From Micrasema longulum (lineage: Eukaryota; Arthropoda; Insecta; Trichoptera; Brachycentridae): a stretch of DNA of 64,000 bases. The translations under genes and the position numbers were made by a program. The stretch covers positions 558,001-622,000 of the forward strand of contig JAGVSM010002388.1 of the NCBI GenBank assembly GCA_022494885.1, given 5' to 3'. Positions 43,791 to 54,425 of this stretch are shown piece after piece; the first letter of the stretch is position 1; every line of letters starts with the position of its first letter. The notes beneath the pieces were generated by a model. It did no database searches. It was not told where the DNA came from and worked only from the letters and a program-made list of their open reading frames with translations.

Positions 43791-44641
43791 AAATCTTCCT
43801 CTAGTAAAGTTGCTCTAGTTCTCCGGCATTTTCTTTTAATATTCTGCCCATTTATTATCTGGCATTCCCGTATATGTATAAGTATAGTAGTTGAACGCTT
43901 TAATATAAAACCAGAGATTATTTGATAACAATGCTTTTGGTTCTCGCGACGTATTTATTATTACCCGTCTTGGCCATTGTTTCACTTCAATAAAGAAAAC
44001 TTGTAAAGAACAATGGGGCGTCTGGGCCACCGTTTTTATTATTTTTTGTGCATTATTTTGCCAACATTTTATTCCAAAATACGCAACAGCCTCACTTTAT
44101 TTACGAGTTAGTATTTTTCTTCTTGATATGCAAAATGAATAACAAACTAATTCAATGTGTATTTTTAAAATCAGTTTGGCAGTCACGTAAGATAATTCAG
44201 TTTTTTTTTATTTTCAAGAATAACCCGCGTAATGTAGACAAAACTTTAAGGGAAAAAATAATTCAATGGCTAACAAGGCTTTTTATTGATTATTGTTTCA
44301 TGTTAACAGTCATCTATTTAATTTTTTGTAAAATAAATTTTATGTATTAAATACGTATGCTTTTAGTTCTTAATAATATTTATACGACTTTTTAAATCAA
44401 TTTGACTTTTTCTAAAAAATAAAAAACCTGCTGTTAAGTTGATTTTGCAGTTTAGTGGGTTTCATTATTTCTCCTTTTATATTTTCTGTTCATGTTAACA
44501 TTCTTGAATACAAATAAATACAAACAAAACCCTGTATTTTAGAGGCTCGTCAGCAGGTTAGAAAGTCAGGATATGGAAGGAAGTTACGCAAAATACACCA
44601 CTACATCTTGACCAATCGAAAAAAATAATAGATTTTTTTCT
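43791..44641. other. AT-rich gap
   Basis: A 100-codon open frame at 44048-44350 is very rich in F, I, L and K, as expected of chance translation of AT-rich DNA. Nothing else recognised. Confidence 0.35.
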
Positions 44642-44713
44642 CGCAACTGGCGGGAATCGAACCCACAACGCCAGTTTAGCAGTTATCCGTATAACCAACT
44701 GCGCCGCGGCGCC
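44642..44713 (-). repeat. tRNA-like SINE head
   Basis: The minus strand has GCGCAGTTGGTTATACGG (A-box region, 44687-44704) and GGTTCGATTCC (B box, 44653-44663). A CTGGCG/CGCCAG pairing surrounds the B box instead of a normal T stem, and no matching acceptor stem is formed, so I call it a SINE head. Sequence down to about 44540 may be its body. Confidence 0.5.
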
Positions 44714-44829
44714 TATCAAAATTAAAATGAAACGTAACTTATAATTTTGGATGCAATTAATTAGATGTTAAGAGATTCGCCATACAAGTATTTTTATTTT
44801 AAACTATAGTTTTTCAAATGAATGATCTA

Positions 44830-44950
44830 GTTGACTGTCGGAATAATCAGCGGGCGTGCATGAGAAGATGTACGAATGTAGAGGAAACAAGATCTGTGCA
44901 GAACAGATCAAGCAAGATCTGGCAGAGTGACATGGCGTTTGTTTGTTTGC
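44830..44950 (+). pseudogene. RTE-like LINE 3' end, short
   Basis: GTCGGAATAATCAGCGGGCG, GTGCATGAGAAGATGTACGA and GTAGAGGAAACAAGATCTGT match the 3' end at 36.9 kb, after which a short AACAGATCAAGCAAGATCTG duplication disturbs the sequence. It ends near the GCGTTTG tail start. Confidence 0.6.
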
Positions 44951-44952
44951 AT

Positions 44953-45110
44953 CCGCATTCACGTTGTAACACTTGCTGAATTATTATTAAAAAAACGCTA
45001 GCTCCGTATTACCATCCGATAGAAGAAGCGCTGTCCCGAAACAATAGTTGTGTCATATAAATAAAATAAATGTTTAACACTTATAACAAAGTAATTTTTT
45101 ATTTTACAAT
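44953..45110. repeat. Repeat FB-B, rearranged copy
   Basis: 44953-44990 matches the left end of FB-B on the plus strand (GCATTCACGTTGTAACACTT), whereas 45010-45110 matches FB-B on the minus strand (CATCCGATAGAAGAAGCGCT, ACACTTATAACAAAGT). FB-B can thus also occur in a foldback arrangement. Confidence 0.5.
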
Positions 45111-46374
45111 AAATTTTCAACTTTTGTCTGAAATAATATGTTTTTTTTAGATATCCAAATGCGTTGATTAGAACTGTATTTCCTATTAATATTTAATAAA
45201 TGTTCAGGTAAACTAAAATTATTGGTCAGCAAACACTTTTACTTATCGATTGGTGGTGGTTGAGTGGCTTAAACGCTTGCCATGCGCAAGGGAGTTTTAG
45301 ATCTGAAAATAATGTAAAACTGTAGTGTCTTTTACAACACCAGACACGGATTTTCGATAAAATTTACCTTTATAACACTCAAGAGTTGAGCATGAAATCC
45401 TTTAACTGAAAATAAAGTAAAAAATTCCTTATAAATGGCTACCCTTTCAGCCTGAAACCGATCCTTCAACACAATAACCACTTTGTCTACTTAACATCTC
45501 ATTGAAGTCCACTTCGCAAAACACTAAATTAGAGTGGCTTTCTAAAGGTAGTTCAATTTTTTTGGCGGTAGTCGTAAATTGAGACATACTGTATTTCAAT
45601 CATGAAAAAAATTTCATTATTAAAACGACGATGCATATTTATCATAACAGATAGGTTCTACTTTACAATAATTGATTGCGCCGTTTGCTAGATAACAGAT
45701 AGAGGCTCAAAATTTGCTTGATTTGCTGGCTCACGGATTTTGGCGTTGCTATAGCGTTATCTTTATTCACTTTTCAACCGGATCCCAATACAAATTAATG
45801 GAATTATCTTCCTTGTAATAGGATTCTTCCAACCTAAATGTTCAAACTTCTCTTGTGGCAGGCTCTATCAAATTCTGCGGTCAGATCGGCACTTGTCAGT
45901 TTTTTTTTATTATTATTGATTCAAGCGATAACACGACAACGTTGATTGAAATGACTTATTAATATCTAAAATAACTTGTTAGCAATCGCACTGAGAATAT
46001 TAAGATCACATGCGCATTTGATGTCAGTTAAGTTTTAATTGTTCCGGAGAGAAAAATATTGTACCCACAGTAGCATAATTGCAACATTCAAACTAAGGCT
46101 TAGCAATAAATTTGACACCGCAATCTATTAAATTTACAAATACACAATAAATAAAGTAAATGTGGCGCAACCGATCATCAAAATGTTCGCTACGGTTTCG
46201 ACTTCTTTTTTTAAAAAAAACCCATTTCAATGAAAATTAGTATGAAATATTTCATTGCAAATATTATGACACCATTTTTCTTTTAAACAATTATATTATT
46301 TTTCATTAATGCCATACATTTTAAAACAACACAAGTACAACAATGTTTTGAGTAAATCTTATTATTTCGACATG
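45111..46374. other. Gap with a weak tRNA-like block
   Basis: At 45250-45310 GGTGGTTGAGTGGCTTAAAC resembles an A-box region, but the B box is degenerate. The remaining 1 kb holds nothing I recognise. Confidence 0.35.
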
Positions 46375-46570
46375 CAGGCCAACTGAACTTCCTCCCTGGG
46401 CAGCTATTTAGATCCACAATTATTGCAACAGAGAAAAAAAACGTTTTTAAGTAGGGACAATGAAATATTGGCAAGTTTCAGCGGCTAATGACAGGTTACA
46501 AGCCTTGTAAATATCTACACTTCCATATTTCCCTCTCAAAAATGTTCCTCTCTGTTGCAATAAATTCGGA
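46375..46570. mobile_element. FB-A inverted pair, core lost
   Basis: 46375-46455 reads FB-A on the minus strand (CTTCCTCCCTGGGCAGCTAT, TTGCAACAGAGAAA) and 46480-46570 on the plus strand (GGCTAATGACAGGTTACAAG, CTTCCATATTTCCCTCTC, CTCTGTTGCAATAAATT). Inverted TTGCAACAGAGA/TCTCTGTTGCAA pairs are about 100 bp apart; the palindromic core is missing. Confidence 0.6.
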
Positions 46571-46679
46571 CAAAAAATATTACTTAAAAAATAATCTCGA
46601 TTAGTTAATACCATGTGGCTAAACATTCATATTTCGACGGTAGAAAGGAAAAATTTATTCTACTTCTTCAACTTTATTC

Positions 46680-47375
46680 TCTCCACTGCTGGATAAAGGC
46701 CTTTTAAACATTTCCAGCCTCCATTCCTTCCTATTACCCGCTTTCATCATCCACGTTTTACCGGCAAAAGAAACGATGTCGGCGACTCATCTTTTCTGTG
46801 GCCTTCCAACAATTTTTTTGTGTGTCCAAGGTCTCCACTTTATTATTCTGGATGTCCACCTGCCATCATTTTGCCTCGCCGAGTGTCCTGCCCAACACCA
46901 TTTCAATTTATCTGTACGATCCTTTGGTTCGGCTCCTTATATCTTCATTTCTTACTTTGTCTCTTAGACATACACCAAGCATCTGTGTTTCCATGGATCG
47001 TTGCGTGTATTTTAAAGTCTGGCTACTTTTTTGTGTTACAGACACGGTTTCTAGTCCATATGTTGTCACCGGTAATATGCACGATTCATATACTTGTCGG
47101 TTTAAGCATAAAGGGACTTCCTTATTTTCAAAACTATATTTTAGTGTGCCAAAAGCAGCCCAACTTAGCCCTTTTCTTCTTGGTAACTCCGCTGTCTGGT
47201 TATCTTTACCAAGTTTGACTTCGTATCCTAGATATATGTATTCATCAACGACTTTCATATTATTATTCTTAATAAAAATATCTCTCCCTGTTGGACTCGT
47301 AATTTTTGTTTTATAAATATACATTTCCAGGAAAAAAATACTAAGCGACATGAAGCAATTTTGCAAAATAGCCAA
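46680..47375 (-). pseudogene. LINE ORF2 C-terminal region, long
   Basis: A minus-strand frame open for 155 codons contains DEYIYLGYEV, ILPVTTYGLETVSVTQKSSQ and QMLGVCLRDKVRNEDIRSRT; after a frameshift it continues with LKWCWAGHSARQNDGRW, KIVGRPQKR and a terminal NRKEWRLEMF. These are the ordered blocks from the RT connection region to the end of an RTE/BovB-like LINE ORF2. Here ETV replaces the usual E.W, and the missing tryptophan is a decay mark. The plus-strand frames of 172 and 132 codons in this interval are shadows of it. Confidence 0.75.
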
Positions 47376-47404
47376 TTAAATTTGATTGATTTGATTTATT
47401 ATTG

Positions 47405-47593
47405 GCGGCCTCCGTGGTGTAGTGGTCAAGACGCTTGACTCACAGACGGAAGGTTCCGGGTTCGATTCCCGGTGAGAACACAAAAATTAAATGTGATTTT
47501 TCTCAAGCCTGGGTGTTCTGTGATGTAATTCACCGCTGTAATTGGGCCTCCTGGCCTGTTGTGGTGCAAAAATAAAATTTAAAAAAAAAAAAA
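47405..47593 (+). repeat. SINE-B copy with poly(A)
   Basis: GCGGCCTCCGTGGTGTAGTG (A box), GGTTCCGGGTTCGATTCCCG (B box), family body through GTAATTGGGCCTCCTGGCCT and GTTGTGGTGCA, then AAAATAAAATTT and a run of A. It is the best preserved copy and a natural family reference. Confidence 0.8.
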
Positions 47594-48423
47594 GTTTTTT
47601 TTTTAATAAATAAAGAATCTTGCATTTTATGAATCACGCCAAAATATCACGTATGTGTAGATTTTTTTTATTATTTAAAAAAACAAAACTGAAAATTTTT
47701 ATTGGCGCTTCTGTAAAGTTGTTACATTTCGTTTGGTAACTTTTTTTTCTACACTATTGATTTTCTATTTGCTGTAGGCGTACGTTAAATTCTAGAGCGA
47801 GTGTGTTAAAAAAAGCAATATTTAAAAGCACTCACAGTTTTATTTAAAAGAGTACAATATTTTGATTTATTATTTTCCGATTTTTATTTTATGTCTGATT
47901 TTAACTTGCGAACATTAAAAGCGTAAAAAAATAATATTTGAAGTGTTTTTCGTTTATGTATATTTTTGTACAGTTATTTTATTTGGATATATTCGGGATT
48001 ACTGCCAATGGTAATTTCTGTGAATAAAAATAATAAAATACAGTATGGACACAAATAAAACTAGAAAAAGAAAATATTGGAATGATACACAAATACCGTA
48101 AACCTGCCGGGAATTAAAGTAACATCCTTAGGCATAGTAGACAATTGCGTTTACCACTACTTTACAAAACGTTTGGTACTCAGTATGATTATATTTAAAA
48201 TTGTTTTATTGAAATAAACGGCACGTCGTGCTTTTTACATATAAGTTGCATACATAATTAAAAATTTTCCTGTAAGTAAAATTATTAGCAAAAATAGTAA
48301 TTTAAAGTATGAGTAATTTAAACTACTACTTAGGTAACTAGTATAAATATCCATAAAAATACGTGGTGATATAAATAGTTTAAAAAATAAAAAATGTTAT
48401 GGTATTTCAATATTATAATTTCC
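47594..48423. other. AT-rich gap
   Basis: Nothing recognised. Confidence 0.4.
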
Positions 48424-49012
48424 CTTTCCGCACCCAGTGGTGCATAGGGAACTGCATTGGTAAACCAAATGCAGAGTATTTCTATCATCTGTCACTTGAA
48501 GGTAAAATCATCTCCCATCCACCATCAAAAATGTTACTACATTATCTCTGTTTAAATCACGTCTGAAGAAACATCTCCTTTCTCTTCCTTAATCTCTCCT
48601 CCTTTTCTGTTTCCTCTTTCCTCTTTTTTCCTTTTTCCCATTAAGTAATAGTTTTTTGATTTAAGGTAATTTATAAACAAATACGTTTATTTTTATTTTT
48701 CTACATTTTTAACTTTTTTTATTTTTTATTTTTCTATTGAATATGTTCTGTAACTTGAATTATAAAAATAAAACTTTTATCTTATTGGTTGGTTGGAAGA
48801 AATTGCCATTTGGCAATAAGCCCGCCAATGTACAAATAACCTTATGTACAAAAAGTTAAATAAATAAAAAATAAAAAAATAAATAAAATAATTAGTATTA
48901 CGCTTCAGATGCCAGTCTAAAAACAATAAAATTATAAATCAATATTTTACATCGAACCCAGGACCTCGAGAATGGTAGGTGATCACGCCAACCATTACAC
49001 AACAAAGAGGAC
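48424..49012 (-). repeat. SINE-C copy, minus strand, split by a LINE 3' end
   Basis: On the minus strand the head at 48955-49012 has TTGTGTAATGGTTGGCGTGA (A box) and CCTGGGTTCGATG (B box), followed by GACTGGCATCTGAAGCGTAA ending at about 48898. The body resumes at about 48520 with GATTTTACCTTCAAGTGAC and ends with TTCCCTATGCACCACTGGGT. The 377 bp between are a plus-strand LINE 3' end. The head here is the clearest in the family. Confidence 0.7.
48521..48897 (+). pseudogene. 5'-truncated LINE 3' end inserted in SINE-C
   Basis: One frame ends VTTLSLFKSRLKKHLLSLP then a stop, matching the FKSRLK..LF block that closes ORF2 of several APE-type LINEs. A pyrimidine-rich 3' untranslated region follows, then TTTGGCAATAAGCCCGCCAA, TGTACAAATAACCTTATG and a terminal (AAATAAAA)n tail. 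The same tail block recurs at 59506-59563. Severe 5' truncation is the usual outcome of LINE insertion. Confidence 0.7.
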
Positions 49013-50184
49013 TTCTCCATTCGATTTCCTTATTCAGGATTCTTACCTGAGAGCAGTCAACGAGTTGAAAACACTCGTCCAGGGTTCTTGTTCTATTTCA
49101 CACACCGAACTGTATTCTTCATCCACCTAGATACACAATAAAGTTGTAGGTATTTTGATTAATAAAAATTTGCTTTATAAAGGTTAACGATTAATCTGCC
49201 AATTTGACGTGATTGGGTGCTTACTTTATTACTTAACTACTAGTAACTGTAATATTATTCAATTTTAAACGCCATTAAATTCAAAATTGTTAATATTACT
49301 AAATCAGAGCTGACTGTTTATCATTCCCAAACTTTTAATGTCTTTTTAATGTAGCTTCTGGTTACTCTTAATTTATTATCACTTTACATCGCGTCCCGGA
49401 CAAGATAATAAAAAATAACGAGTCCGGCTATTATTGCTGGTTATATAAAACAAGCGTCACTACCCCTAACAGTGTCAGGTAGCCAGTTAATCTATTCTCG
49501 GTAGCGTAATATAATCATCCCTTCACCGGCTGAACCTCACAAAGCCGGGAATAAAAGCCATTCGGTCACAGTACTTTTCATAATAATCTACGATAAACAT
49601 TGGCGGAAAATTTGTCCCTGTGAACATAACAAATACAAAAAGCACAAGTTGAGTTGGTAAGATTTTAGCGTTCTTTCAGCAAATTTGTAGTTTCAAAGGA
49701 AACATGCATAAGAAATACGGGCTTTATTTTATTTTCAGAATAAAAATAAATAAACGAAAATCGTTTGCTGTTGTTCGTAAAATAAGAAGCGAGGATTGAC
49801 CTGTGCATCGAAATAATGTAGCTTGATATTGATATCGTACAACCTGCCTCAAATGCATTTATGCAGTAAAATAATTTTCTAAGAAACTCTGTAAATTGCG
49901 AATGCGCTTTTTGTTCGCTTTGAAATATATATTGTAGGGACGCGGACGCTTTGGAACAAAATATTGTTGCAGCTATCAATTGCTTTGTGTTAGATTTCTT
50001 TGTATTTTAAAATACGTTAGCTTTTACATTTTAAAATTATTTTTATTGTCGTATTCCTTATTTCAATTTTATCCACATAAATGCAACTGTAGGGGTCGAT
50101 AGTCACCATACTGAGGAGATAATTATTTTTTGACTCTTGTGTGGCTATGATGTCACACTAGTCGACAAAGGATACAAGACTTTT
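49013..50184. other. Gap, nothing certain
   Basis: A 104-codon minus-strand frame at 49665-49979 is not recognised. At 50126-50155 CTCTTGTGTGGCTATGATGT repeats a string at about 7955, just upstream of repeat X copy 2. Confidence 0.35.
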
Positions 50185-50528
50185 AAATTTATTTCAACAG
50201 AGGTAAAACATTTTGATCATGTTACACAGTGCGTAAAGTGGCCACTTAAACCAGCCAATGACAGATCATAAGCACTGTAAATGCCTAGACTTCCATATTT
50301 TCTTCTCAAAAATGTTTTCCTTCTCTGTTGAAATGAAATAAAATATGAATAACTCCCTAGGGAGGAAATCCAGCCAGTCTGCAAGCATTTGGATACACTC
50401 AAACATTGTTGAATTACTACCTGGTAAAAGAAGAAGCATAAAAATTAGAAGATTGTTTTCAGGCGTTGCCTAGTAGGTGATTTGGTTCAGCCGGATGAAT
50501 CTCACCCACGCGATAAAGGTTTCAGCTC
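50185..50528 (+). mobile_element. FB-A element, unit 1 of an interrupted tandem pair
   Basis: Blocks from the half core TTACACAGTGCGTAA through CCAGCCAATGACAGATCATA, CTAGACTTCCATATTTTCTT, CTCCCTAGGGAGGAAATCCA and CATTTGGATACACTCAAACA, then the junction block GGCGTTGCCTAGTAGGTGAT and ACGCGATAAAGGTTTCAGCT of the next unit. Cut at 50528 by an insertion. Confidence 0.7.
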
Positions 50529-51017
50529 TATTTATTTATTTATTAATGAAATCATACGGTCTTTATATAAAACAAGGTACAAAAGAACAATTTTAAAAAG
50601 TAAGACCAATTACAGATTTCACACTAATTTATTATGAATGCAGGAGGAGAGGGGAAAAATAATTTAATTCTAAAAAAGTAAAAATAAAAATATTACATAA
50701 AAAGTTCATAAAAAGGAGAAGACATTGTAAAGCTACTCTGCTTTCCTCCCTGTCTCTCTGCTTCCATGAACATTTCAATTTAATAGTAAAAAAAATCACA
50801 ACTAACAATAAATTATTCGATGCAGGTAGTAGATGTAGATAAGTATAAATTAAGAGTTGAAATCAAATGATTAAAATTAAAAGTAAAAGTTAAGATTAAA
50901 ATGAAATGTTTAAATTAAAATTAAGTTAAAAGTTTAAATTTAAAGTTAAAATTAAGAATTAAAATTAAAAAGTTAAAATTGAAAGACAAAATTAAAAATC
51001 AAATAAAAAGTTAAAAG
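50529..51017. mobile_element. AT-rich insertion within the FB-A pair
   Basis: Interrupts an FB-A unit between TTTCAGCTCT and TTACTTCACAAAAG. It begins with (ATTT)n, as an antisense LINE tail would, and its last 150 bp are built of TTAAAAT/AAAGTTAAAA-type repeats. No coding potential and no clear target duplication. Confidence 0.5.
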
Positions 51018-51300
51018 TTTTACTTCACAAAAGTCAACAGATGGAAGAGTTGAGGATATGTGGATGTTCAAACATGGGCAGAATGGTGACTGTTACACAG
51101 TGTGTAATGTGGCCACTTAAACTAGCCAATGACAAGTCATAAGCCCATAGGTCATTCACGGCATTTACATGCCTAGACTTCCATATTCCCTTCTCAAAAA
51201 TGTTTTCCTTCTCTGTTGAAATAAATGTAAATATGAAAAACTCCCTAGGGAGGAAATCCAGCCAGTCTGCAAGCATTTGGACATACTCAAACATTGTTGA
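51018..51300 (+). mobile_element. FB-A element, unit 2 of the interrupted pair
   Basis: Continues exactly where unit 1 broke off (TTCACAAAAGTCAACAGATG) and contains the core TTACACAGTGTGTAA (51092-51106), CTAGACTTCCATATTCCCTT and the outer end CATTTGGACATACTCAAACA. Subtracting the insertion, the spacing between cores is about 380 bp. The 86-codon minus-strand frame is not conserved in other copies. Confidence 0.7.
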
Positions 51301-53029
51301 TATAAGACTTGATACATCTCTCTTATTTTTTAAATGATGAACTCGTATTTTTTGTAATCTTCAAATGGACATTTTCATACCGGATTTGGAAAGCAAAAAT
51401 TATGAAAACTATGCTGGATGTTAAAGCGTAAAATATTTATCCTTACCACGCGAAAAACGAATGTCCGCTAATTCAGAAACACATTTGTATAAGAGAGAGC
51501 ACGAAGATAGAACTCATAACAAGAAAGATATAACTAATTACAAGAAAGACAGAGATGCTGTTCTGTGGCGGGTGTTGTGTAAAACAGTTTTAGTCGGTCG
51601 ATGACAGTGATGGGGAACGCACGCGCGTGATTTGTGCGGCGTATTTACTATTTTTAATTTATTTTGCTATTACAGGGCTTAGTTATCTGTTTATTTTCAT
51701 AAATTATGGAAAAAGAATCATAAATAGTATGTCTCCAAGTTTTTTTTTTTCAAACGTCTGAACTATAAAATATTCCGTCTTTTACAAGTGTTCAATCACC
51801 GCGAGCAAAGGACTTATTTACCACGGTATTTTAAGAGTTAAAACGCTCAGAGATTTTGCATCTGTGAACGCGGACAACAAAAAAGCGGGGAGATGAGGCG
51901 AAGTACTTGTCACTGACTGAGCTTGTCCGAACTGATTGTATGCTGGAACTGAGGATGCTATCATTTATGTATACAATTGTCCTGTGGTCACTTGAATTCC
52001 TAGTGGGAACTTGATTTCGCGTACTTCTTCCTTGGCTGTCAACAGTTTAATATCCGCATGCATCAATAATATGGGTGTTTTGATAGTCAAATGTTTGCAT
52101 CGTTTCTGCACTCTTCTTAATACGGTATTAGGTCCAAGGGACTCCTACAAAATTAACAAAAACTGATTATGTTATAAATATATTTTCGTCTTTTATATAA
52201 TCAATTTATCTATGAAATAACGTGTCTTACAGCTACTTGAATTAAATTTTAATTTAATGCAATACGGAAATCACGTAATAACTGTTTCATTTATCAATTG
52301 CACTGTTGTACTCTGACTTAACCTGCATTTTCTATACAGTAAAAACACGGATTTTCAGGCCCAGACGGCAAAATTTCAAAGTAACAATCCTTACGGTAAG
52401 TTTAAAAAAATATATTTTTTCAAAATTCATTTAGAAAAATGTATATTTTTATTGTAATTTCAAAATGTATGAAACTTTAATTTCTCGGATTAACATCCCT
52501 TCCGCAAACTTCTACCCCTCCCCGACATTAAAAAGTTGAGATAAAAACTTATTTGACCAACAAACCGATATGTATCAAACGCGGACAAGGGAAGTGGCTG
52601 GGTAGGAGAGAGATAAGGGTTATTGGAGGGACTGTTCGTCCGAGAAATTAAGGATTTCCTCCATTTTGAGATTATAACGGAAAAAAAAATTATGATTTTT
52701 ATAAAAGCTTACCATGAGGAATGTTCTTTTGAAGTTTCACGGTCTGGCCTTGAATAACCGTGAATAAGCCCTGTAAATTATGATAAGCGAGGCAAACATA
52801 TGCCTTACATAAACAACTTGAACTTTTCTTAGGTTTTACTTATTTATGCATATTTCAAATTTTAATATTCACCTTGACTACGTAATGTGTATTTTCCTAC
52901 GCATTCTATTTGTATTTTTTCCTTAGATATTTGACTAACATTTCATCCTTTATGCATTTAACATTATATAAATAACGAAAATTTACGTTAAAGCACTTAG
53001 GCAACAAATTGGAAACTTCTAATTACCCC
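51301..53029. other. Non-repetitive gap; possible terminal exon on minus strand
   Basis: No match to other parts of the window. The most exon-like interval is 51965-52144 on the minus strand (separate entry). A plus-strand 37-bp segment at about 52358-52395 lies between TTTTCAG and GTAAGT and is open in two frames, which is too little to call. The rest is unremarkable. Confidence 0.35.
51965..52144 (-). other. Candidate terminal exon, unknown gene
   Basis: On the minus strand TTTTTGTTAATTTTGTAG, a good splice-acceptor-like string, is followed by 59 open codons starting ESLGPNTVLRRVQKRCKHLT and a TAA stop at 51965-51967. An AATAAA signal lies about 270 bp downstream (51690-51695). The amino-acid mix is less biased to F, I, K and N than chance frames here. 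Against it: no recognised family, no upstream exon found, and open stretches of this length are expected many times by chance in 64 kb of such DNA. Confidence 0.2.
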
Positions 53030-53605
53030 TTTATCTTCTTCTCTTAGTGCCCTGTCAGGTATCCTTAACATTGGCAATCACTCTGGCAAAAGTCTCTCTG
53101 TCCTGTGCTGCCCGGAAAATCTGCTCCACAGCCCTGAAGCCAATCCATTCTCGTATATTTCGCAGCCAGGACATCTGTCTTCTTCCAGCTTGTGACCCTT
53201 AATCTTGCCTTTCAAAATTAAATGAAGCAAATGGTACTTTTTTCCACGCCCATTATACCCCAGTTATGAAGTTGAAAGATGGTATAGAGTTCTCTGTTCG
53301 TTCTAGCTCAACTTAAGACTTCTTAAGCATTTTGCGATGCCACCACATCTCAAAAGCCTCCAGCCTGTTCACAGTGTTCACTTTCAGAGTCCAAGTCTCA
53401 CAGCCATACAACAATACAGACCACACATAACATTTTGCAAATCTTTACCATATTTTCAAGTTTAGATTAGCATTGCTGAATAGAGGTTTTATTTTATTAA
53501 AAGCATCTATTGCTGTCTCAATTCTGCATTTAATTTCTATATCTGGGTCAAGGGTCTCTGTTAAAATGATGCCTAGGTACTTAAACTTGTCCACCTTTTT
53601 AATAA
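53030..53605 (-). pseudogene. LINE ORF2 C-terminal region
   Basis: Minus strand: KVDKFKYLGIILTETLDPDI, FNKIKPLFSNANLNLK, VLLYGCETWTLKVNTVNRLE, FEMWWHRKMLKKS, a frameshifted YHLLHLILKGKIKGHKLEED and a terminal QHRTERLLPE...ALREEE-like end. This covers the connection and C-terminal regions missing from the related copy at 31.1-31.9 kb. Several frameshifts make it dead. It abuts repeat E copy 2. Confidence 0.75.
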
Positions 53606-54425
53606 TAATAATAATGATGTTTGGATAATTTATATAGCGCCATTTTTGTGAAAATCACCTCAAGGGCGCTGTACAATAAATAAATATCCCAACACGTCTT
53701 GCAGCTACAGAGCGTATGGACGGTTGGGATTCTAGTTCCTCGTCTCCAATTATGATATATTACAATTATGATATATATGAGCTAGATAACAGAACGTCTT
53801 GCAGCTACAGAGCGCATGGACAATAAGAAATCTAGCCCCTATTCACATTTTTATTTTTAAATTTTTTATTTGACAATGAGGTATTTTTATTTATTTATTT
53901 TATTTTTATTTTATTAGGGAAATCAACAGTTCTACATACATATTTTAGTAAACAAACAGATATAGTGTATAAACTCAGAACTAATAACAGATTTCTACAT
54001 AGTATACAAAGTTAGTAAAGAATATATATATTACATATCAAATAAATACAAACAATTTATACATATAAAAATGTTATTTTCAAGTACTCAATAATCGAAG
54101 ATTTTTTAAATATTAATTTTAAGAACATTAAGTTACTGTAAATTGGGCGATAAGGACAAAAAAGGACAAAAATGCTTGAAGAGAGGATATATTCAGTGAT
54201 TTTTAAAAAAACGAAATAAAAAGTAAATTTATAAAATTAGAATTTAGATAACAACAAGTCTTGCAGCTACTGAGCGCATGGACGGTTGAAATTCTAGACC
54301 CCATTTTCTAAATTTAGATATTTGATAGTTGATAACAGTTACATAATATGATAAAAATTATATGATAGCTAACATCACAAAAAGTCTTGCAGCTTCAAAA
54401 CGCATCGACTAATGGAATTTCAACA
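53606..54425 (-). repeat. Repeat E, copy 2 (inverted relative to copy 1)
   Basis: Starts at 53606 with AATAATAATAATAATGATGT, TTGGATAATTTATATAGCGC and TCACCTCAAGGGCGCTGTAC, the reverse complement of the end of copy 1. Modules ACGTCTTGCAGCTACAGAGC recur at about 53692, 53790, 54255 and 54385. An AT-rich block at 53870-54235 that begins with (TTTATT)n probably is an inserted antisense LINE tail, since copy 1 has no counterpart. Confidence 0.6.

Noticed and set aside
44048..44350. 100-codon plus-strand open frame
   Set aside because: Composition (F, I, L, K, N) is what AT-rich non-coding DNA gives.
44642..44713. Possible tRNA gene on the minus strand
   Set aside because: A and B boxes are present, but no 7-bp acceptor stem or normal anticodon arm can be formed; a SINE head fits better.
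46776..47316. Plus-strand open frames up to 172 codons
   Set aside because: They lie antisense to the LINE ORF2 fragment on the minus strand, whose peptide is recognisable.
49665..49979. 104-codon minus-strand open frame
   Set aside because: No motif, no neighbour and no family recognised; frames of this length are plausible by chance here.
50185..51300. Small proteins encoded by FB-A copies
   Set aside because: Start, length and frame differ between copies, so the open frames are incidental.
52358..52395. Tiny exon between TTTTCAG and GTAAGT
   Set aside because: Open in more than one frame and only 37 bp; no neighbouring exons found.
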